Below, in pieces: positions 28,014 to 35,500 of a stretch of DNA of 64,000 nucleotides. This DNA comes from an uncultured Bacteroidota bacterium (GTDB lineage: Bacteria; Bacteroidota; Bacteroidia; Bacteroidales; P3). The position numbers and the translations under genes were made by a program. Each line of letters starts with the position of its first letter. The first letter of the stretch is position 1. The DNA is taken from the NCBI GenBank assembly GCA_902774395.1, contig CACYIK010000001.1:1-64000 (forward strand). The letters are read 5' to 3'. The notes beneath the pieces were generated by a model, which saw only the letters and a program-made list of their open reading frames with translations, was not told the origin of the DNA and ran no database searches.

Positions 28014-28209
28014 AATTTTAAAGTTTTAAAAGGTTAATAATTTTTGATTGATTGATTTTTTGCCTCCCGGGTGGCCTGCCCGTCGGGCGTCTTCTGTCGG
28101 TCGCGACGACAATGACAATATACGGTCCGAAATGTGTTACCCCCGAAAATGTAAACGCCTTTTCCTGCGAAGTAACGCCAAGTAACGATTGGTAACAAGG
28201 TCTTCTTTC

Positions 28210-28308
28210 AACGGCGAATTAAACTAATTAAGCGAATTAAAATCTTAGCGTAATTAGCCCCCAATTGACCTGCGCAAGCCATTAGTAAAATTAGTAAAAT
28301 TCGCCGTT
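28210..28308. mobile_element. Short element with AACGGCGAA / TTCGCCGTT ends, copy 1
   Basis: A 99-bp element bounded by 9-bp perfect terminal inverted repeats. The interior has GCGTAATTAGCC, TTGACCTGCG and ATTAGTAAAATTAGTAAAATTCGCCGTT-like text (described in parts: ATTAGTAAAA twice). It shares its interior with copies at 28334-28411, 32280-32443 and 38643-38719. It has no coding capacity. MITE-like in layout; I see no clear target-site duplication and no transposase in the window. The rest of the gap 28014-28422 holds a C/G-rich stretch without features I recognise. Confidence 0.65.
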
Positions 28309-28333
28309 AAAAAGAAAAAGGAGAGGCATTGTA

Positions 28334-28411
28334 CCGCCGTCAGGCAATTTAGCGTAATTAGCCTCCCGTTGACCTGCGTAGCCATTAGTAAAATTAGTAA
28401 AATTCGCCGTT
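28334..28411. mobile_element. Short element, copy 2 (left end missing)
   Basis: Contains GCCGTCAGGCAATTTAGCG, TAATTAGCC, TTGACCTGCGTAG and ends TTCGCCGTT. Its left AACGGCGAA end is absent; the left half instead resembles copy 4 (38643-38719). Confidence 0.6.
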
Positions 28412-28422
28412 AAAACGAGCAG

Positions 28423-28863
28423 TTATCCGTTAGCCGTAGTGTCGAGTCGGCCGTTCTCGTTGATGGCGTGCGAGGCAATCACCCGGTCTATATCCTGCCG
28501 GTTATAGTACAGCCGTCCCTCGATCCTCGAGGGCGAGAACAGCTCCCGCTTGGTCCACTTCCATAGCGTCTTGCGCGAGATGTTCAGCAGCCTGCACACC
28601 TCCGACGAGTCCATCCAGTCCACTGGCGGCTGCCACTTCGGCCGTTCCACCCGCACCACTGTGCCTTCCCGTGTCGAGGGGTACTCACGGCGCATGAGGT
28701 TCTCAAGCTCTTTGTTGCTCATCGACTTCCCTCGGCGCACGCTGATGCTGAAGTTGTTCACACGCCCGTCGGGCAGCACATAAAACAGATAAATCAATGT
28801 CGGCTCGGCCTCATAGTCGAGCTCCAAAATTCGCAGAATCTCTGCAATCTCATCTTTTGTCAT
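28423..28863 (-). CDS. Helix-turn-helix DNA-binding protein (excisionase/MerR-like HTH)
   Basis: A 146-residue protein. The C-terminal half (about 82-132) has the HTH_17 layout: WMDSSEVCRLLNISRKTLWKW, then a wing with LFSPSRIEGRLYYNRQDIDRVI. This fold is found in excisionase-like and small transcription regulators. The N-terminal ~75 residues (MTKDEIAEILRILELDYE...) are not recognised. A TACTTTTGC promoter box lies about 35 bases upstream on the minus strand. Such proteins occur in mobile elements and beside toxin or restriction genes, but no integrase is present here, so a role in excision is not supported. Confidence 0.72.
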   Translation of the reverse strand: MTKDEIAEILRILELDYEAEPTLIYLFYVLPDGRVNNFSISVRRGKSMSNKELENLMRREYPSTREGTVVRVERPKWQPPVDWMDSSEVCRLLNISRKTLWKWTKRELFSPSRIEGRLYYNRQDIDRVIASHAINENGRLDTTANG

Positions 28864-28894
28864 CTTTTTAAGGTTTTAATTGGTGAATTCGACG

Positions 28895-28903
28895 GCAAAA
28901 GTA
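28895..28903 (-). promoter_or_regulatory. -7 box (TACTTTTGC) for the HTH gene
   Basis: The minus-strand sequence TACTTTTGC matches TAnnTTTGC, about 35 bases upstream of the start at 28863. Confidence 0.7.
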
Positions 28904-29064
28904 TATCTGTTAAATGGGCTAGATTACAGGATATTATGACGGTTGGATTGACGTTAGCCTGGCGTGTTTTTCCCGTCTTTTTGCCGACAACATGCGATGG
29001 CTTTGCGTTAATTCAGCGAAAACTATTTGCTAATTTTTTTCTTGCTTATGCTGGAAATTATCCC

Positions 29065-29073
29065 TATCTTTGC
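29065..29073 (+). promoter_or_regulatory. -7 box (TATCTTTGC) for the 29146 gene and trmO
   Basis: TATCTTTGC, about 75 bases upstream of ATG 29146. It lies downstream of the longer in-frame ATG at 28936 and so argues against that start. Confidence 0.7.
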
Positions 29074-29145
29074 ACCATCAATAATACCGCTACATATTCT
29101 GCTTATACTCCATTAGCTACTGATATTCAGTATGGTGGCGACAAG

Positions 29146-29850
29146 ATGGTGGAGTGCTGCGGCGAGCTGTTGCCCGCCGATGCCGACCTTTTGCAGCGTG
29201 TCATGACCGACCGCCGCATTCCGTTGGCCGAGCAGAAGTCCCTGTGGCGCAGCTTCTACCTGCAGCTGCCTGACCCTGTCTGGGCGCGCACCTGCCTCGA
29301 GCGGGTGCGTGAAATCACCACCCTCCTGGCACTCGACCAGTCGCTTTTTCCCGCCTCCGTCGATTCTGCGTCATCCGTCCAGCCCTCCGTGCCACCGCTG
29401 CCGGACAGCGCCGAGCGCCATTTTGTGTGGCTCGGCGACCGCTTCTCCATTGGCGTCGAACCCCTGCGCGACGGCATCTCGCGGCTGGCGGCGGCAGGCC
29501 TCATCGCCTCCGAGCGCGACCAGCAGCAGGCCCTGCGCCGCTGCCTGGGGCTGGCACTCAACGACCAGGAGCGCTCCTCCGACCCGCCATGGGTGCTGTG
29601 GCTCGGCCCCTCCGACATGCTCAACCACCTCGTCGACACCCTCTGGCAGCTGGGCCTCATCTATTGCGCCGGAGGCAACCGCATGAAGTGGCAGACGCTC
29701 TGCGGCGCCTTCCTCCATGCCGACAAGTCGCGCTTCACCGCCGCCATCAAAAGCAACCGCTGCACCAACCCCGAGAAGATAAAAGTCCTCGACCGTGCCA
29801 TCCTCGACGCTATGCGCTTTCTTACTAATCCCAAAAACACACGCTCATGA
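29146..29850 (+). CDS. Hypothetical protein, possibly RteC-like at the C-terminus
   Basis: A 234-residue soluble protein starting MVECCGELLPADADLLQRVM. The frame is open from 28936, but the promoter box at 29065 makes 29146 the better start. The middle has WVLWLGPSDMLNHLVDTLWQLGLI, and the C-terminus reads KWQTLCGAFLHADKSRFTAAIKSNR then EKIKVLDRAILDAMRFL. That end layout (a domain assessing 'KW..IA..F' followed by a spaced helical tail) recalls RteC-like Bacteroides proteins, but the match is weak. No signal peptide. It overlaps trmO by four bases (ATGA), so the two are translationally coupled. Function unknown. Confidence 0.55.
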   Translation: MVECCGELLPADADLLQRVMTDRRIPLAEQKSLWRSFYLQLPDPVWARTCLERVREITTLLALDQSLFPASVDSASSVQPSVPPLPDSAERHFVWLGDRFSIGVEPLRDGISRLAAAGLIASERDQQQALRRCLGLALNDQERSSDPPWVLWLGPSDMLNHLVDTLWQLGLIYCAGGNRMKWQTLCGAFLHADKSRFTAAIKSNRCTNPEKIKVLDRAILDAMRFLTNPKNTRS

Positions 29851-30659
29851 ATCCCATCGCTCATATCGAGACCCCTTTCAAGACCAAGTTCGGCGTGCCG
29901 CGTCAGGCAGGCCTGGCCGACTATAATGCCCTCGTGGTCTTCGAACCCGACTATCGCATCCCCGAAGCCGTCCGCGGCATCGAGGAGTTCGACTACCTCT
30001 GGCTCATCTGGCAATTCCACCTAAATAACAAAGAAACTAATAATTCATCACTCATCACTAATCACTCATCACTTAATTCCTCACTTAATTCATCACTCAT
30101 CACTAATCACTCATCACTTAATACATCACTCATCACTAATCACTCATCACTTAATACATCACTCATCACTCATCATTCCTCATTCAAACCAACGGTCCGG
30201 CCGCCGCGTCTGGGCGGCAACAAGAGGGTAGGGGTCTTCGCCACCCGCAGCCCCTTCCGTCCCAACCCCATTGGCCTCTCCTGTGTGCGCCTCCTGCGTG
30301 TCGAGCCAGGCCCCGTGCTGGTGGTCCAGGGCGCCGACCTCGTCGACGGCACACCCATCCTCGACATCAAGCCCTACCTCCCTTATGCCGACAGCCACCC
30401 CGACGCCCGCAGCGGCTTCGCCACCGCGGCACCGCCGCAGGCGTTGTCTGTAGACGACCCGCAAGGGCTGCTGGCCACCATCCCCGCCGACCTGCGTGCG
30501 GCACTCGTCGAGTCGCTGGCACAAGACCCCCGTCCCCACTACCAGGACGACCCCGACCGCCTCTACGCCATGCTCTTCGACCGCTTCGAAATCAAGTTCC
30601 GCGTCACCGCCACCACCGTCACTATCACCTCCATAAAACAAATCACTCATAACTCATAA
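29847..30659 (+). CDS. trmO: tRNA (N6-threonylcarbamoyladenosine37-N6)-methyltransferase, TrmO/TsaA family
   Basis: A 270-residue SAM-dependent methyltransferase of the TsaA fold that methylates t6A37 in tRNA-Thr in E. coli. Motifs: IAHIETPFKTKFGVPRQAGL, PEAVRGIEEFDYLWLIWQFH, KPTVRPPRLGGNKRVGVFAT, RSPFRPNPIGLS and VDGTPILDIKPYLPYAD. Residues about 61-113 are a repeat-derived insertion rich in SSLITNHSSLNTS, encoded by CATCACT-type heptamers (about 30030-30187). In E. coli TsaA the corresponding loop is only about six residues (TMEGGW), placed between FVFHQ and RPTVRPPRLGG. The insertion therefore extends one surface loop by about 50 residues while keeping the frame. The final residues (KQITHNS) also come from repeat DNA. 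Confidence 0.93.
   Translation: MNPIAHIETPFKTKFGVPRQAGLADYNALVVFEPDYRIPEAVRGIEEFDYLWLIWQFHLNNKETNNSSLITNHSSLNSSLNSSLITNHSSLNTSLITNHSSLNTSLITHHSSFKPTVRPPRLGGNKRVGVFATRSPFRPNPIGLSCVRLLRVEPGPVLVVQGADLVDGTPILDIKPYLPYADSHPDARSGFATAAPPQALSVDDPQGLLATIPADLRAALVESLAQDPRPHYQDDPDRLYAMLFDRFEIKFRVTATTVTITSIKQITHNS
30030..30187. repeat. In-frame heptamer array in trmO
   Basis: About 20 heptamers (CATCACT, AATCACT, CATCACTTAAT variants) with a higher-order 42-bp period of six heptamers in the middle. Translated as SSLITNH/SSLNTSL repeats. Confidence 0.9.
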
Positions 30660-30790
30660 TTCATCACTCATAATTCATCACTCATAATTCATAATTCATA
30701 ATTCATAAATCATAACTCATAACTCATAACTCGTAATTCATAATTCATAAATCATAATTCATAAATCATAATTCATAAATCATAAATAAA
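30640..30790. repeat. CATAACT / CATAATT / CATAAAT heptamer array
   Basis: About 20 tandem heptamers span the end of trmO and most of the gap before the ECF sigma gene. The same family fills 46490-46608. Nothing else is recognised in this gap apart from a T-rich tract. Confidence 0.9.
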
Positions 30791-30846
30791 AAAGAATTTT
30801 TTCTTTTTTTGCAGCATTTTTAAATTTTTTGTGTCTATAAAGCATC

Positions 30847-31359
30847 ATGAGTAACGAATACACCCGTATGGTCGAAGGCTGCCGCCGCCGCGATGCCAAG
30901 GCCCAGCGCGCGCTCTACGACGCCATGGCACCCATGGCCATGGGTGTGTGTATGCGTTACGCCCGCGACCGCGAGCAGGCGCAGGACCTCCTGCAGGACG
31001 GCTTCATCAAGGTCTACGAGAACCTCTCCAAGCTCCGCGAGCCCGAGAAGTTGGGAGCCTGGGTATACCATATCATGATCAACGTCTGCATCAACCACTG
31101 CCGCGCCGCCAAGCCCCAGACCTATATCGAGGACTGCGCGGCCGACGCCGTGACGCTGCCGCTCGACCCCTTCGCCGCCGAGGAGATTGTCAAGGCCTTG
31201 CAGCAGCTCTCCGCCCCCCTGCGCACGGTCTTCAACCTCATCGAGGTCGAAGGCTACAGCATCGAAGAGGTGGCAAAGGAGCTGAAGATGCAGCCCTCGA
31301 GTGTGCGCTCCGCGCTCTGCCGCGCCAAGGCACAGCTCCGCACATACCTGACTAGATAA
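30847..31359 (+). CDS. ECF-type RNA polymerase sigma factor
   Basis: A 170-residue sigma-70 family protein with region 2 (about 10-80; ALYDAMAPMAMGVCMRYARD, QDGFIKVYENL, WVYHIMINVCINH) and region 4 (about 112-165; APLRTVFNLIEVEGYSIEEVAKELKM, SSVRSALCRAKAQLR). No region 1.1 or 3. ECF sigma factors direct polymerase to stress or surface genes and are usually held by a partner anti-sigma. The next gene, 38 bases downstream, has one membrane helix near its N-terminus and is the likely partner. I find no ECF-type promoter upstream of it like the one at 48036. Confidence 0.93.
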   Translation: MSNEYTRMVEGCRRRDAKAQRALYDAMAPMAMGVCMRYARDREQAQDLLQDGFIKVYENLSKLREPEKLGAWVYHIMINVCINHCRAAKPQTYIEDCAADAVTLPLDPFAAEEIVKALQQLSAPLRTVFNLIEVEGYSIEEVAKELKMQPSSVRSALCRAKAQLRTYLTR

Positions 31360-31397
31360 AAATGAACCATCAACGATAAATAATATACCGAGAGAAT

Positions 31398-32255
31398 ATG
31401 AACCTGCAAGACTATAGACCCCAGCCCGATGAAGGGCTCTACGAGAAGATACAGCACCGCCTGCGTGTGCGCCGTCTCTGGCGCATGGGCGGTATCGCCG
31501 CCGGCGTCGCACTGGTCGCCGCCGTCACCCTGCTGCTGACGCTCTCCGGCAAAAACTCCGAAGCAGCAGGGGAGGACCTCGCCCTGGCCAAGGCCGAGAA
31601 TGCCCCTGCCGCCCTCCATCAGCCGCAGCAGCCCGCCGTCCAGGCCGACGAGCCCGTGGCCCCTGCCACCACGCCCGCCGTTACGCCGCAGCCCCAGAAG
31701 GTCGAGCCACAGCCTGCCGTCGAGCCCCAGGCTCCCGCAGTGGCCGCGCTGCCGCTGCCGCAAGTCGCCGCACCCGTGGCGGAAGCCAGAGAACAGCCGC
31801 TGCCGCAAGCCAAGCCCGAGCCCGCCAAAGCCGTCAGCCCTACCAGAGTGCCAGAAAAATCAGAATATTCAGAACATTCAGAATATTCAGATTACTCCGA
31901 AAAATCAGAGTCACCGTCGGCGACCACAGAGTCTGCCAAGGGCGTCGACCCCTCCAATATTCCGGTGCATATCGACAACCTCATCTGGGCACCCAATGTC
32001 TTCGCCCCCGACGGCGACATCGACGACAACCGACGCTTCCAGATGCGCTACTCCTCCTCGGTGACAGAGTTCCACCTCTATATCTACAACCGCGGTGGCC
32101 GTCAGGTCTACACCAGCAACGACCCCTCCTTCTCGTGGGACGGCACCCACAATGGCTCACGCCTCCCGCAGGGCGGCTATGTGTGGATCGCCAAATTCCG
32201 CGACACCGACGGCAGACCGCGTCAGGAGCAAGGCACCGTCACCCTCATCAGATAA
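31398..32255 (+). CDS. Membrane protein with anti-sigma-like N-terminus, Pro/Ala-rich linker and CHU_C-like domain
   Basis: A 285-residue protein. Residues 1-30 are cytoplasmic and basic, and 31-51 form one transmembrane helix (GGIAAGVALVAAVTLLLTL). Residues about 55-190 are a P/A/Q/E-rich linker typical of periplasm-spanning spacers; part of it (EYSEHSEYSDYSEKSE) is encoded by CAGAATATT-like 9-bp repeats. The last ~90 residues resemble the gliding-motility/T9SS type B (CHU_C) domain: IWAPNVFAPDGDIDDN, LYIYNRGGRQVYT, FSWDGTHNGSRLPQGGYVW, TVTLIR. Its position after an ECF sigma gene suggests an anti-sigma or sensor role. A CHU_C-like domain on an inner-membrane-anchored protein is odd; it may act as a periplasmic sensing fold and not as a sorting signal. 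Confidence 0.7.
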   Translation: MNLQDYRPQPDEGLYEKIQHRLRVRRLWRMGGIAAGVALVAAVTLLLTLSGKNSEAAGEDLALAKAENAPAALHQPQQPAVQADEPVAPATTPAVTPQPQKVEPQPAVEPQAPAVAALPLPQVAAPVAEAREQPLPQAKPEPAKAVSPTRVPEKSEYSEHSEYSDYSEKSESPSATTESAKGVDPSNIPVHIDNLIWAPNVFAPDGDIDDNRRFQMRYSSSVTEFHLYIYNRGGRQVYTSNDPSFSWDGTHNGSRLPQGGYVWIAKFRDTDGRPRQEQGTVTLIR

Positions 32256-32279
32256 ACAGGGAAACGATAATTCTTTTCC

Positions 32280-32443
32280 AACGGCGAATATTTCGAATTA
32301 AACGAAAGCTACGCAGGTCAATTTCAAGCGAATTGCCCGAATGCCGCGTGCTTCGCGCGGCAGGGCCGCCGTCAGGCGAATTGGCATGATTGGCCTGCCA
32401 TTGACCTGCGTAGCAATTAGTTATATTGGATTCATTCGCCGTT
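32280..32443. mobile_element. Short element, copy 3 (164 bp, both ends intact)
   Basis: Bounded by AACGGCGAA and TTCGCCGTT. The interior contains CTACGCAGGTCAA on the left and TTGACCTGCGTAG on the right as a nearly perfect inner inverted repeat, plus a CCGCGTGCTTCGCGCGG hairpin in the middle. It is the longest copy and the most symmetrical, and lies between the sigma/partner operon and rnpB. Confidence 0.68.
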
Positions 32444-32480
32444 TTTTATATATGTCGCTGTCTATATAAAAATTTTTTCG

Positions 32481-32489
32481 TATTTTTGC
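32481..32489 (+). promoter_or_regulatory. -7 box (TATTTTTGC) for rnpB
   Basis: TATTTTTGC ends a few bases before the predicted 5' end of RNase P RNA. Confidence 0.8.
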
Positions 32490-32494
32490 AGCCG

Positions 32495-32932
32495 AAATAG
32501 CATGGGCTATTCTATCGCCCGGCAGCGATGCTGGGAGGAAAGTCCGGGCAGCTCGAGCCACCATGCTTCCTAACGGGAAGACACTTTCCCGAACACGACC
32601 GAAAGGGAGTGAACGGGTTTACCCCGAACACGACCGAAAGGGAGTGAACGGGTTTACCCGGTGAGGGAAAGTGATAGCTAGCGCCACAGAAAACAAACCG
32701 CCTTCGGGCAAGGGTGAAAACGCGGGGTAAGAGCCCACGACATGTCCGGGTGACCGGCATGATGGCAAGCCTCATGGGCTGAAAGACCATGTATACCAGT
32801 CTGTCTCACGACAGCAAGCCGGCTCGCTTGCATGACTGGGGGGTAGGTTGATTGAGACCGTCGGCGACGGCGGCCCTAGATTAATGATAGAACACGACAG
32901 AACCCGGCTTACAGGCCCACGCTATTTTTTTT
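32495..32932 (+). ncRNA. rnpB: RNase P RNA (class A)
   Basis: The catalytic RNA of RNase P, which trims the 5' leader of tRNA precursors. Conserved stretches are GAGGAAAGTCCGGGC near the 5' end, CACAGAAAACAAACCGCC, GGTAAGAGCCCACGAC, and the 3' block GAACACGACAGAACCCGG followed by CTTACAGGCCCA. The P1 helix pairs ATAGCATGGGC (near 32498) with GCCCACGCTAT (near 32915), and a T-run ends the gene. An unusual feature is a perfect 35-bp tandem duplication (32589-32623 and 32624-32658) within a peripheral arm closed by CACTTTCCC / GGGAAAGTG. The catalytic core appears intact. Ends are approximate. Confidence 0.95.
32589..32658. repeat. 35-bp perfect tandem duplication inside rnpB
   Basis: Two identical copies start CCGAACACGACCGAAAGGGA and end GAACGGGTTTACC. 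They lie between the arms CACTTTCCC (32582-32590) and GGGAAAGTG (near 32664-32672), so the duplication lengthens one peripheral stem-loop. Confidence 0.9.
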
Positions 32933-32935
32933 GAA

Positions 32936-33054
32936 ATGGAAAAATGAAAACGGAAAAATGAAAAAGAATAGTTTGCACAAAACAAAGTCGCTGTTGTCGC
33001 TCTGCGCCAGCATCGTTTTCATTTTTCATTTTTCATTTTTCATTTTTTCGTGTT
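32936..33054. repeat. Inverted heptamer arrays around the 32958 start codon
   Basis: Left: GGAAAAATGAAAACGGAAAA and GAAAAAG. Right: CGTTTTCATTTTTCATTTTT with further TTTTTCA units (about 33014-33052). The signal-peptide n-region lies in the loop. Confidence 0.75.
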
Positions 33055-33851
33055 CCGGCGAATACATAGGTGTTCCGCGGGTCGAGGTGCTCAGCTATCA
33101 GACCGCACCCACCTATGGCGGTCTCCATAGTCTCGCCACCGCCTATGGGCAGGCTCTCAACGACGCCGTCAAGGCCGACACCCTCCACCCGGGCATGTAT
33201 GCCGAATACGGCGTCACCCTCGCCCTCATGGGCCACAAGGGTCCCGCCTGCCGCATGCTCAACGCCGAGATGAAGGCTTTCCCTGAGAGCCGCGGCATCG
33301 TCACCCGCATCAAGCAACGCCTCATGCCCGACATGGTGGCCGACACCCTCGCCGCCCTCCGCGACACCGCCAACCTGGCGCAACTCGCCGAGTGGGCCTA
33401 CGACTCCCTCACCGCCCTCAAACCTTTCGCCGACGTGCCGCCGGTCATCGACAGCTCCGACGCCGAATGGATAGCACAGCAGACTCCTGTCGACTCCATC
33501 AACTACCCCGTGCGCCTCACCGCTACCCAGAAGCGTGAGATCCTCGAACAGCAGCAGGCACAGGAGGCCCTGCGTCAGCAGGCCATCGCCGACTCCATCG
33601 CCGCTGCCAAGCAGGCCGCCATCGACGCCCGCGAGCAGGCCAAGAAGGACAAGGAGAAAGCCCGCGAGGAAGCCAAGAAAGAAAAGGAGCGTGCCCGCGA
33701 GCAGGCCAAGAAAGAGCAAGAACGCCAGAAGAAAGAACAGGCTGCCCAGCGCGAGGAAGCCCGCAAGCAGCAGGCCGCCCAGCGCGAAGAGGAACGCAAG
33801 CGCAGGGAAGCAGAACGCGAAGCCGCCAGACAAAACAAAACTAAGAATTGA
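32958..33851 (+). CDS. DUF4810-like lipoprotein with charged coiled tail
   Basis: A 297-residue predicted lipoprotein. The first in-frame ATG is 32958. The signal peptide ends FHFSFFIFSCSGEY, giving a lipobox IFSC; its core is encoded by TTTTTCA heptamers. Residues about 40-150 (YGGLHSLATAYGQALND, MYAEYGVTLALMGHKGPACRMLNAEM) fit DUF4810 lipoproteins, which in other bacteria are encoded between a CsgG/HfaB-type gene and a DUF799 gene. The DUF799 partner follows here, but no CsgG gene is seen upstream. Residues about 195-297 are a K/E/Q/R/A-rich helix (DKEKAREEAKKEKERAREQ), probably coiled coil. Purine-rich GAAAAAT units before and TTTTTCA units after the first codons form inverted arms around the start. 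Confidence 0.75.
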   Translation: MKKNSLHKTKSLLSLCASIVFIFHFSFFIFSCSGEYIGVPRVEVLSYQTAPTYGGLHSLATAYGQALNDAVKADTLHPGMYAEYGVTLALMGHKGPACRMLNAEMKAFPESRGIVTRIKQRLMPDMVADTLAALRDTANLAQLAEWAYDSLTALKPFADVPPVIDSSDAEWIAQQTPVDSINYPVRLTATQKREILEQQQAQEALRQQAIADSIAAAKQAAIDAREQAKKDKEKAREEAKKEKERAREQAKKEQERQKKEQAAQREEARKQQAAQREEERKRREAEREAARQNKTKN

Positions 33852-33961
33852 AAATTAAAAATTGAAAATTGAAATTCATCGCTCATAAAAACAACAAGAG
33901 AATATGGCGCATAATGATGTGTGTCCTAATTTTCAATTTTCAATTTTCAATTTTCAATTTA
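33847..33961. repeat. Inverted heptamer arrays (ATTGAAA / TTTTCAA) around the 33869 gene start
   Basis: Left: TTGAAAATTAAAAATTGAAA at about 33848-33873. Right: AATTTTCAATTTTCAATTTT with further units at about 33930-33960, which encode FNFQFSIFN. Both candidate start codons lie within this structure. Confidence 0.75.
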
Positions 33962-34678
33962 CTAACTTCTTGCAAGACCGAGTCGCGCCTCGGCCAGTAC
34001 AGCAGCATCTACAAGGAGTGCCCGTCGGTCATCTATGTGGCGCCGCTCAACGACCTCTCTATGCGCCGCGCCGTGCGCACCACCGAGGACTCCCTCTATA
34101 ACGCCTCGCTGAACATCGCCGCCAAGCAGCTCTTCCTCACCGCCTCCGACCCCCTGGTGCACAACGGCTACTACCTCCCGGGACCCCTGGCCTCGGCACA
34201 GCTCGCCGCCACCGAACAGCGCACCGGCAAGCAGCTGCGCAACAACGACATCTCAGACCTCAAGAACGACCTCGGCATCGACGCCGTGCTCTTCATCACC
34301 CTCCACAGCTGGAAGCAGACCTCCAACACCTGGACCGTCGAGGTGGAGTATGTGCTGCGCTCCGCGGTGTCGGGCAACGAGCTCCTCCATGTGTCGGTCA
34401 ACGCCATGAAGATGCTCTCCACCGACTTTAAGGGCAACCCCCTGCCGCTGCCCGAAGACAAGGCCTTCGCCGAGCGCTACGGCTGCGACCTCGAGACCGC
34501 CCAGCGCTGCCGCCTCGTCGAGACTCTCAACCAGTATGTCTTGCGCGACCTGCCCTCCGGCAACCGCGCCCGCCAGCATACCACCGAGCGCTACATCCCC
34601 TCGCATCCCGAATTCTTCAACCTCCGCATACTCAACGATGGCAGCGTCCAGATGCTCAAAACAGAACTCTACGAGTGA
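33869..34678 (+). CDS. DUF799 (GNA1162-like) lipoprotein
   Basis: A predicted lipoprotein of up to 269 residues. The perfect lipobox LTSC follows IFNFQFSIFNL, which is encoded by TTTTCAA heptamers. The start is uncertain: TTG 33869 gives a basic n-region (KNNKRIWRIMM), while ATG 33914 gives a very short uncharged one. The mature part (CPSVIYVAPLNDLSMRRAV, GYYLPGPLASAQL, LGIDAVLFITLHSWKQ, VEYVLRSAVSGNELL) matches DUF799/GNA1162 lipoproteins. These are partners of DUF4810 and CsgG-like proteins in other bacteria and may help build an envelope complex. It is 17 bases after the DUF4810-like gene, so the pair is likely co-transcribed. Confidence 0.78.
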   Translation: MKFIAHKNNKRIWRIMMCVLIFNFQFSIFNLLTSCKTESRLGQYSSIYKECPSVIYVAPLNDLSMRRAVRTTEDSLYNASLNIAAKQLFLTASDPLVHNGYYLPGPLASAQLAATEQRTGKQLRNNDISDLKNDLGIDAVLFITLHSWKQTSNTWTVEVEYVLRSAVSGNELLHVSVNAMKMLSTDFKGNPLPLPEDKAFAERYGCDLETAQRCRLVETLNQYVLRDLPSGNRARQHTTERYIPSHPEFFNLRILNDGSVQMLKTELYE

Positions 34679-34712
34679 CACTAACACATTAACGCATTAA
34701 CACATTAACACA
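34679..34712. repeat. TAACACAT octamer repeats
   Basis: Four units of TAACACAT/TAACGCAT fill the gap before comB and end right at its ATG. Confidence 0.7.
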
Positions 34713-34715
34713 TTC

Positions 34716-35492
34716 ATGTTGCTCGAAGTATCGCTCACGCCGGCCCTCTATCCCTTCCGTACCATCAAGAAAAACCATGTCACCGTGGCCATCGATGTGC
34801 TGCGTGCCACCACGGCCGTCTGCGCCGCCTTCCAGGCGGGATGCAGCGAGGTGGTGCCCCTCGACAGCCTCGACGACCTCGTCGACTACCACCACCGTGG
34901 CTATAGCCTCGCCGCAGAACGCGGCGGCAGCAAGGTCGACATAGCGCTGCCCGACGGCGGCACTGTCGTCGTCGAATACGGCAACTCGCCCACCGAGTAC
35001 CTGCGCCACGACCTCAGCGGCGTGCGCCTGGCCTACAGCACCACCAACGGCACTCGCACCATCCTTCGCGCCGCCGACGCCGACAGCACCCTCGTCGGCG
35101 CCTTCGCCAACCTCGACGCCCTCTGCGACCGCCTGCAGGCGCTCACCGTCCCCTCCCTGAGGGAGGGGTGCAGGGGTGGGGGACTAGACGTCGTCATCCT
35201 CTGCTCCGGCTGGCAGAACGACTTCTGCCTGGAAGACACCCTAGTCGCCGGCGCCATCATTGAAAAACTTTCAATTTTCAATTCTCAATTTTCAATTTTT
35301 GGCGACGCCGCCCACATGGCCCTGACCCTCTGGCAGCTCGCCAAAGACGACCCCCGTGCCTACTGCGAGCAGGCCTCCCATGTCCACCGCCTCCGCCGCC
35401 TCGGCGCCCAGGCCGACATCGACTTCGCCTTCCAGCTCAACACCTGCCCCGTAGTACCCATCCTCAAACAAGGAATACTAGTAAAAAAATAA
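34716..35492 (+). CDS. comB: 2-phosphosulfolactate phosphatase-like protein (ComB family)
   Basis: A 258-residue Mg2+-dependent phosphatase family member. In methanogens ComB makes sulfolactate for coenzyme M; in bacteria it is assigned to sulfolactate metabolism, and the exact role here is unknown. Motifs: VAIDVLRATTAVCAAF near the N-terminus, STTNGTRTI, and ILCSGWQNDFCLEDTLVAGAI. Two repeat-derived in-frame stretches occur. SLREGCRGGG (DNA about 35148-35190) comes from CCCTCCCTGAGGGAGGGG, an inverted repeat. LSIFNSQFSIFG (DNA about 35268-35303) comes from TTTTCAA heptamers. The next gene, 8 bases downstream, is a SulP anion transporter, so sulfonate or sulfate handling is a plausible shared theme. 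Confidence 0.85.
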   Translation: MLLEVSLTPALYPFRTIKKNHVTVAIDVLRATTAVCAAFQAGCSEVVPLDSLDDLVDYHHRGYSLAAERGGSKVDIALPDGGTVVVEYGNSPTEYLRHDLSGVRLAYSTTNGTRTILRAADADSTLVGAFANLDALCDRLQALTVPSLREGCRGGGLDVVILCSGWQNDFCLEDTLVAGAIIEKLSIFNSQFSIFGDAAHMALTLWQLAKDDPRAYCEQASHVHRLRRLGAQADIDFAFQLNTCPVVPILKQGILVKK

Positions 35493-35500
35493 TAAACGAT

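Noticed and set aside
28936..29145. N-terminal extension of the 29146 gene
   Set aside because: The extension crosses the promoter box at 29065, and its sequence is not like a protein N-terminus.
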